From Polyangiaceae bacterium (GTDB lineage Bacteria > Myxococcota_A > Polyangia > Polyangiales > Polyangiaceae): 48,451 nucleotides of DNA. The stretch is from the NCBI GenBank assembly GCA_016933275.1, contig JAFGBI010000146.1:1-48451 (forward strand), in the 5' to 3' direction. Shown piece by piece: positions 44,550 through 48,451 of the stretch; the stretch's first letter is position 1, and each line of letters opens with the position of its first letter. Below the pieces are notes generated by a model. It did not search any database and was not told the DNA's origin. It saw only the letters and a program-made list of their open reading frames with translations. The position numbers were made by a program, and so were the translations under genes.

Positions 44550-45736
44550 CTAGAGCAGCAATCAGGTTGATTGCTGCGTAAAATCAACGACCTAGAGCAC
44601 CGAACACGCAGCAGATCTCGCCAGAGGCGCCGCTGGAAACCCATCCTCGCCATGCACGGATGCGTTTCCAGTGGCGCCGTTGCCGTCGGCAACGTGATCG
44701 GTGCTCCAGGTGGGTCCGGTGGGAACACCGATGGCTCTCCAGCGGGTCCTTCGTCGGTGTCGTCGGCCGGACATGGCTCGGGGGGGACTCCCGGCCCATG
44801 CGGGCATGGATCGCTGTCATCGAAGAACCCATCCCCATCTGAATCGATGGCAGGGCAGCCGAACGGAAGCACACCGCGCACGGTCGGGCATTGGTCGTGG
44901 ACGTCCGCTGAGCCGTCGTGATCGAGATCCGGGGCGGGGCAACCGCCTGGGCCGAACCCCGTCCGCTCCGGACAATCGTCGTCCCCGCCGACCACCCCGT
45001 CGGCGTCTAGATCGAGATCGGCGGCGGGCGCGACGGGGGAACGGACCCGCGGCGAACGCATGCCGAAGCCCAACAGCAGCTCGGGTTGGTGGCTGAACGC
45101 CCCCGCCTCGGCCCCATGGCGCGGGGTCAGGTTGTCTCTGAGATCCACCCGAGCGGCAATGCGCCAGCCAAGGGCTAGCTCGAGCCCCCCCCCGAAGTAA
45201 AACACCGGGTCCACGTCGTCCCCGAGGGACTCGCAGAAGACGGCCATGGCGCCGCCCCCGCCAACCAGGAATGGCGACCAGCGCCGGAGCGGCAGACCGA
45301 TCACGCCGTTGCCCCGGACTGCTGCCCCGGTCGCCCCCTCGACATCGATGGTCTCCATCGGGACGAGCGCCCCCTCGATCTCCATGCCGAGAATGCCGAG
45401 CATCCTCACCCCACCCCGCAGTCCAAATACGGACGCCGGCGAGGCAAGCTTCTTCTGCTCCCGGGAGGGACCGTGGAAGTCGTGGTTCGGCGAGGGAAGG
45501 ATGAGGCCGGCATAGAACCCGAGCCCCACCTGTGCAAACGGTGAACGGCCGATGGGGTGGTCCTTCTGCCCGTTGGCCGGAGAGCCGCCACCTCGATCGG
45601 GCTCGGACTCGGGCCGACCGGCTCCCGGATTGGCCGGGGCCGCGAGGGGTGCAACGTTGGGCGGTCGCGCGAGCGTTGGCGCTGGTATCGCCACGATCCA
45701 GGGGACCAGAGCGAGGAAGGCACGCCGATTGCGCAT
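44495..45736 (-). CDS. Outer-membrane protein with thrombospondin type 3 repeats; C-terminus encoded by repeat copy E
   Basis: 413 residues as read. A signal peptide (FLALVPWIVAIPAPTLA) and a Pro/Gly-rich stretch come first. A beta-barrel-like region (about 65-230, GLGFYAGLILPSP, GNGVIGLPLRRWSPFLVGGG) follows. Calcium-binding type 3 repeats (about 235-330) carry DLDADGVVGGDDDCP, DLDHDGSADVHDQCP and DSDGDGFFDDSDPCP. In relatives such repeats usually lead to an OmpA peptidoglycan-binding domain; here none exists. From about residue 343 the frame runs into repeat copy E, which codes for the last ~70 residues (TLPTATAPLETHPCMA onward). I infer the insertion cut off the original 3' end. Confidence 0.78.
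   Translation of the reverse strand: MRNRRAFLALVPWIVAIPAPTLARPPNVAPLAAPANPGAGRPESEPDRGGGSPANGQKDHPIGRSPFAQVGLGFYAGLILPSPNHDFHGPSREQKKLASPASVFGLRGGVRMLGILGMEIEGALVPMETIDVEGATGAAVRGNGVIGLPLRRWSPFLVGGGGAMAVFCESLGDDVDPVFYFGGGLELALGWRIAARVDLRDNLTPRHGAEAGAFSHQPELLLGFGMRSPRVRSPVAPAADLDLDADGVVGGDDDCPERTGFGPGGCPAPDLDHDGSADVHDQCPTVRGVLPFGCPAIDSDGDGFFDDSDPCPHGPGVPPEPCPADDTDEGPAGEPSVFPPDPPGAPITLPTATAPLETHPCMARMGFQRRLWRDLLRVRCSRSLILRSNQPDCCSSEGRPGATQGGSLGSLGE
44550..44709 (+). repeat. CTAG-bounded dispersed element, copy E (complete, covarying hairpin)
   Basis: A 160-bp copy with CTAG at 44550-44553, joint CTAG at 44592-44595, and right end CCAG (44706-44709). The module 1 hairpin is perfect. In module 2 the hairpin base is GGCGCC on both arms where other copies have GGCAGC with GCTGCC, so both sides changed together. 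The loop side has CATCC paired with GGATG. Confidence 0.93.
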
Positions 45737-45942
45737 AGGCCGTCTTGGGGTCCACGCCGCACCCCCGCCGACGATGACCCGTCCAGGCCTCGGAACTAGC
45801 CCAATGGGGCCACCTCAGCAATGCATTGAGACGCGTTCGAACAGGTGGACCCGCCTCGCCCCGTTGGAGGGCCCGACCGCCGCCACGAACCGAGGAACGA
45901 TGGTCCCCATGCCCAGGCCTCGGCGGCGAAGGCCGGGTCGTA

Positions 45943-47301
45943 TCAACTCGACGCAGACACCTTGGCGGCGAGGAGACGCTCGACCGTGCGGGTCGTCATC
46001 CGTCCCTCCACGACCTCGGGATCCTCGAGCAGACGCAGGTGGAACGGAATGTTGGTCCGGATACCGCCCACGATGAACTCCGCCAGCGCGCGCCTCATCC
46101 GAGCCAGGGCTTGGCCGCGCGAGGGCGCGGAGACGATCACCTTGGCCAGGAGCGAATCGTAGGTGGACGGCACCGTGTAGCCCCCGAACACTCCAGAGTC
46201 CACGCGGACGCCGGCCCCACCTGGCGGGTGGTACTCGGTGATCCGGCCCGGCCAAGGCACGAATCGCTCCGGATCCTCCGCCATCACTCGGCACTCGATG
46301 GCGTGGCCCCGGAATCGCCACGATCGGGTGTCGGGCAGCTCGAGTCGTTCGCCCGCCGCGGCACGGATCTGCTCCACGACCAGATCGAGTCCCGTGACCA
46401 TCTCCGTTACGGGGTGCTCGACCTGAACGCGCGTGTTCATCTCCATGAAGTAGAGAGAACCGTCCTCGTCCATGAGAAACTCCATCGTCCCCAAGGTGGT
46501 GTAGCCCGTCTCGAGCACCGCCTTCCGGATGAGGTCGCCCATCTTGTCGCGCAGCTCCTGGGTCATCGCGGGGCTCGGCGCCTCCTCGACGAGCTTCTGG
46601 TTCCGTCGCTGCAGTGAACATTCGCGCTCGCCGAGAGCCCACACCTGGCCGTGGTTGTCCGCGAGGACCTGGAACTCGATATGCCGCGGTCGTTCGACGA
46701 AGCGTTCGAGGAAGAGCTCGGGGTTCTTGAAGGCGTTCATCGCCTCGGCGGTAGCCGACTCGAACGACCTCCCAATCTCGCCCCGGTTCCGCACGACCCG
46801 CATGCCGCGGCCCCCACCGCCGCCGCGAGCCTTCAGCATCACCGGATAGCCGACGCGCTCCGCCTCCCGCTCGGCGTCCGCTGCGCTCTGGAGAACGTCG
46901 CTGCCGGGCAAGAGTGGCAAGCCGAAGACCACCGCGGCCTCGCGCGCCCGCACCTTGTCACCCCACCGCTCCATGGCCCCCGGGTTTGGACCAATGAACT
47001 TCAACCGGCAACGCTCGACCACCTTGGCGAACTCGGCGTTCTCCGAGAGGAACCCGTAGCCGGGATGGATGGCGTCAGCGGCGGTGATCTCCGCAGCGCT
47101 GATGATGTTGGGAATGTTCAGGTAGCTCAGAGCCGAGGGCGCCGGACCGATGCAAATCGCCTCGTCGGCGAAGCGCACGTGGAGCGCCCCGGCATCGACG
47201 TCGGAGTGCACCGCGACGGTCTTGATCCCGAGCTCGCGACATGCGCGAATGATGCGCATGGCGATCTCGCCGCGATTGGCGATGAGTACCTTCTTGAACA
47301 T
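45943..47301 (-). CDS. accC: Acetyl-CoA carboxylase, biotin carboxylase subunit
   Basis: 452 residues, typical length. ATP-grasp enzyme that carboxylates biotin on AccB, first step of fatty acid synthesis. Visible motifs: KVLIANRGEIAMRIIRACRE at the N-terminus, HPGYGFLSEN, the Gly-rich loop ARGGGGGRGMR (more often AAGGGGGRGM), the Lys of MLKA, RDCS-like ERECSLQRRNQK and the EMNTRVQVEHPVTE active-site block. It follows accB by 43 bp on the same strand. Confidence 0.97.
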   Translation of the reverse strand: MFKKVLIANRGEIAMRIIRACRELGIKTVAVHSDVDAGALHVRFADEAICIGPAPSALSYLNIPNIISAAEITAADAIHPGYGFLSENAEFAKVVERCRLKFIGPNPGAMERWGDKVRAREAAVVFGLPLLPGSDVLQSAADAEREAERVGYPVMLKARGGGGGRGMRVVRNRGEIGRSFESATAEAMNAFKNPELFLERFVERPRHIEFQVLADNHGQVWALGERECSLQRRNQKLVEEAPSPAMTQELRDKMGDLIRKAVLETGYTTLGTMEFLMDEDGSLYFMEMNTRVQVEHPVTEMVTGLDLVVEQIRAAAGERLELPDTRSWRFRGHAIECRVMAEDPERFVPWPGRITEYHPPGGAGVRVDSGVFGGYTVPSTYDSLLAKVIVSAPSRGQALARMRRALAEFIVGGIRTNIPFHLRLLEDPEVVEGRMTTRTVERLLAAKVSASS

Positions 47302-47344
47302 AGAAAAGCGACGCTCTCGATCAGCCGGGCAACGCCGTCCGCGC

Positions 47345-47797
47345 TCAGGATTTCCTGAGCTTGAAGAGCCGTTGCCCGAACTCGACGCTATTGCCGTTCT
47401 CCACCAGGATCTCGGCGACCACGCCCGGGATCTCTGCCTCGATCTCGTTCATCAACTTCATGGCCTCGACGATGCATAGGGTCTGTCCCGGCTTCACGGG
47501 TACCCCCACCGAGACGAATGGCTCCGCACCCGGCGCGGGAGCCCGATAGAAGGTGCCCACGAACGGCGAGGTCACGTAGACGGTGTTCGGATCGTCGATG
47601 GGGGCAGATGCCGCTAGCGCGGCCGCTGCCGACGCGAGCGAGGGAGCCGCCGCCATGGGGGTCGCCGCTACGATGGGAGCGCCACGGGCCATCGAAATGC
47701 GGAGGCGAATGGTTTCGTCCTCGTACTCGAGCTCGGAAGCTCCGCCGGCATCGAGGGTTTCGAGGAGTTCCTTCAGCTGTGCGAGCGGGATCTGCAT
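47345..47797 (-). CDS. accB: Acetyl-CoA carboxylase, biotin carboxyl carrier protein
   Basis: 150 residues. An N-terminal helical segment ([25 protein letters not shown]) leads through an Ala/Pro-rich linker to the biotinyl domain with the thumb ([14 protein letters not shown]) and [12 protein letters not shown], where the Lys carries biotin (EAMKMMN is the commoner form). ATG 47797 matches the family start. Order aroQ-accB-accC is common in Proteobacteria and is preserved here, although aroQ is broken. Confidence 0.96.
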   Translation of the reverse strand: MQIPLAQLKELLETLDAGGASELEYEDETIRLRISMARGAPIVAATPMAAAPSLASAAAALAASAPIDDPNTVYVTSPFVGTFYRAPAPGAEPFVSVGVPVKPGQTLCIVEAMKLMNEIEAEIPGVVAEILVENGNSVEFGQRLFKLRKS

Positions 47798-47972
47798 GGC
47801 TAACCCAACGGGACGATTGGCGCGCAACTACTAACCGACCCAGTCTGGCCGGACAATGGCGTTTCCGCCGCGAACGTCCCTTCGCATCGGGACCTCCCGT
47901 TCTCTGGATGGGGCTCGGCTCGCGATGCCGAATCGCCCGACCTCTCCCGGGCCCCACGGTGTGGACGTCGCT

Positions 47973-48364
47973 CTAGCTGTGGGACGGACCCCTCTCGGCC
48001 ACGATGGCGAGCCCGCGGAGGGCGAGCTCGTACGAGCCGCCGCCGAACCCCGCCACGCGACCGACGCACGCCGGCGCGATGCGAGACTCGCAACGGAACT
48101 GCTCGCGCGCATCGGGAGTGGAGAGCTGCACCTCGACCGTGGGGAGCCGGTCCCGCGCAGGGAGTCGTCGAGCGCATGGCTCGCGTGGGTGAGCGGCCCC
48201 AGGTTGACGAGGATGCCCTCGAAGCCGTCGACGCCGGCAGAGTTGATCCAACCGATCAACGCCCCTTCGTGGTTGCTCTGACGACAGTCGACCTCGACGC
48301 CAAGCTCGGCGGCGAGACGCGTCAGGGCGGGGTGGATCTCGGCGAGCGTCAGCGCACCGTGGAT
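47973..48364 (-). pseudogene. aroQ: 3-dehydroquinate dehydratase (type II) remnant, interrupted by repeat copy J
   Basis: Clear AroQ sequence: [41 protein letters not shown], then after a one-base loss near 48150-48180, [17 protein letters not shown] and [14 protein letters not shown]. Three defects are seen. The first ~24 codons, with the GPNLNLLG motif, are missing. The sequence starts directly at the CTAG of repeat copy J, whose TAG is in frame just before it; the residue at the catalytic Tyr position is His. The frame is shifted once. Upstream of accB as in intact operons. The cell would need another dehydroquinase. Confidence 0.85.
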
Positions 48365-48451
48365 CTAGAGCAGCAATCAGGTTGATTGCTGCGTCAAATC
48401 AACGACCTAGAGCACCGAACCGGCAGCAGACCTCTCCAGAGGCAGCGCTGG
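48365..48451 (+). repeat. CTAG-bounded dispersed element, copy J (cut by window end)
   Basis: Module 1 complete from CTAG 48365-48368 with a perfect hairpin, joint CTAG at 48407-48410, then module 2 up to the start of the hairpin arm, where the window ends. The last 14 bases equal the first 14 of the window. It abuts the truncated aroQ. Confidence 0.92.

Overview
The window is about 48 kb of GC-rich bacterial chromosome. It most resembles Myxococcota or related former delta-proteobacteria. The grounds are the high GC content, several FHA-domain proteins (one fused to a sigma-54 activator, one to a CpaF-like ATPase), TPR and formylglycine-type periplasmic proteins, a TonB-dependent receptor that carries its own TonB-like domain, and the remains of a protein with a MYXO-CTERM-like tail. 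The assignment is inferred from gene content only.

Layout. 0.5-5.5 kb (+): a c-di-GMP phosphodiesterase (EAL), two unrecognised proteins and a HAD phosphatase. 5.5-8.6 kb (-): a GH94 sugar phosphorylase and a TerB-like protein. 8.8-11.7 kb: a TPR protein, a GcvR-like double-ACT protein, a CcmH-like protein and an FGE-fold lipoprotein. 11.8-12.6 kb: a decayed secreted protein. 12.6-16 kb: divergent nhaR and hpf-like/htpX, then peptide deformylase. 16-23.3 kb: FHA/CpaF-like protein, a small protein, MerR-HTH/TPR protein, nitrilase-family amidase and FHA/sigma-54 activator. 24-26.6 kb: a broken Ser/Thr kinase and its broken TPR companion. 26.7-37.4 kb: parE and parC (-), then bamA, gyrA and nth (+). 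37.7-44.1 kb (-): a tightly overlapping exbB-exbD-tonB-lipoprotein-receptor-outer-membrane-protein operon. 44.5-48.4 kb (-): a thrombospondin-type-3 outer membrane protein, accC, accB and an aroQ remnant.

The most unusual thing is a dispersed, non-coding, CTAG-delimited element present in at least seven clear copies and three or so degenerate ones. It has two modules. Module 1 (about 45 bp) carries a small perfect hairpin. Module 2 (about 118 bp) has 12-bp terminal inverted repeats (CTAGAGCACCGA) and a 19-bp internal hairpin. Copies sit between convergent genes, supply stop codons, extend a reading frame and interrupt aroQ. One copy shows paired (compensatory) changes in the hairpin. No transposase is encoded in the window. 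Both window ends lie in the same place within this element, so the contig probably breaks at it.

Pseudogenes cluster in non-housekeeping loci (11.8-12.6, 24-26.6 and 48 kb), while all long housekeeping frames are intact. This argues for real decay rather than poor sequence. All family assignments come from reading motifs by eye; no database search was run.
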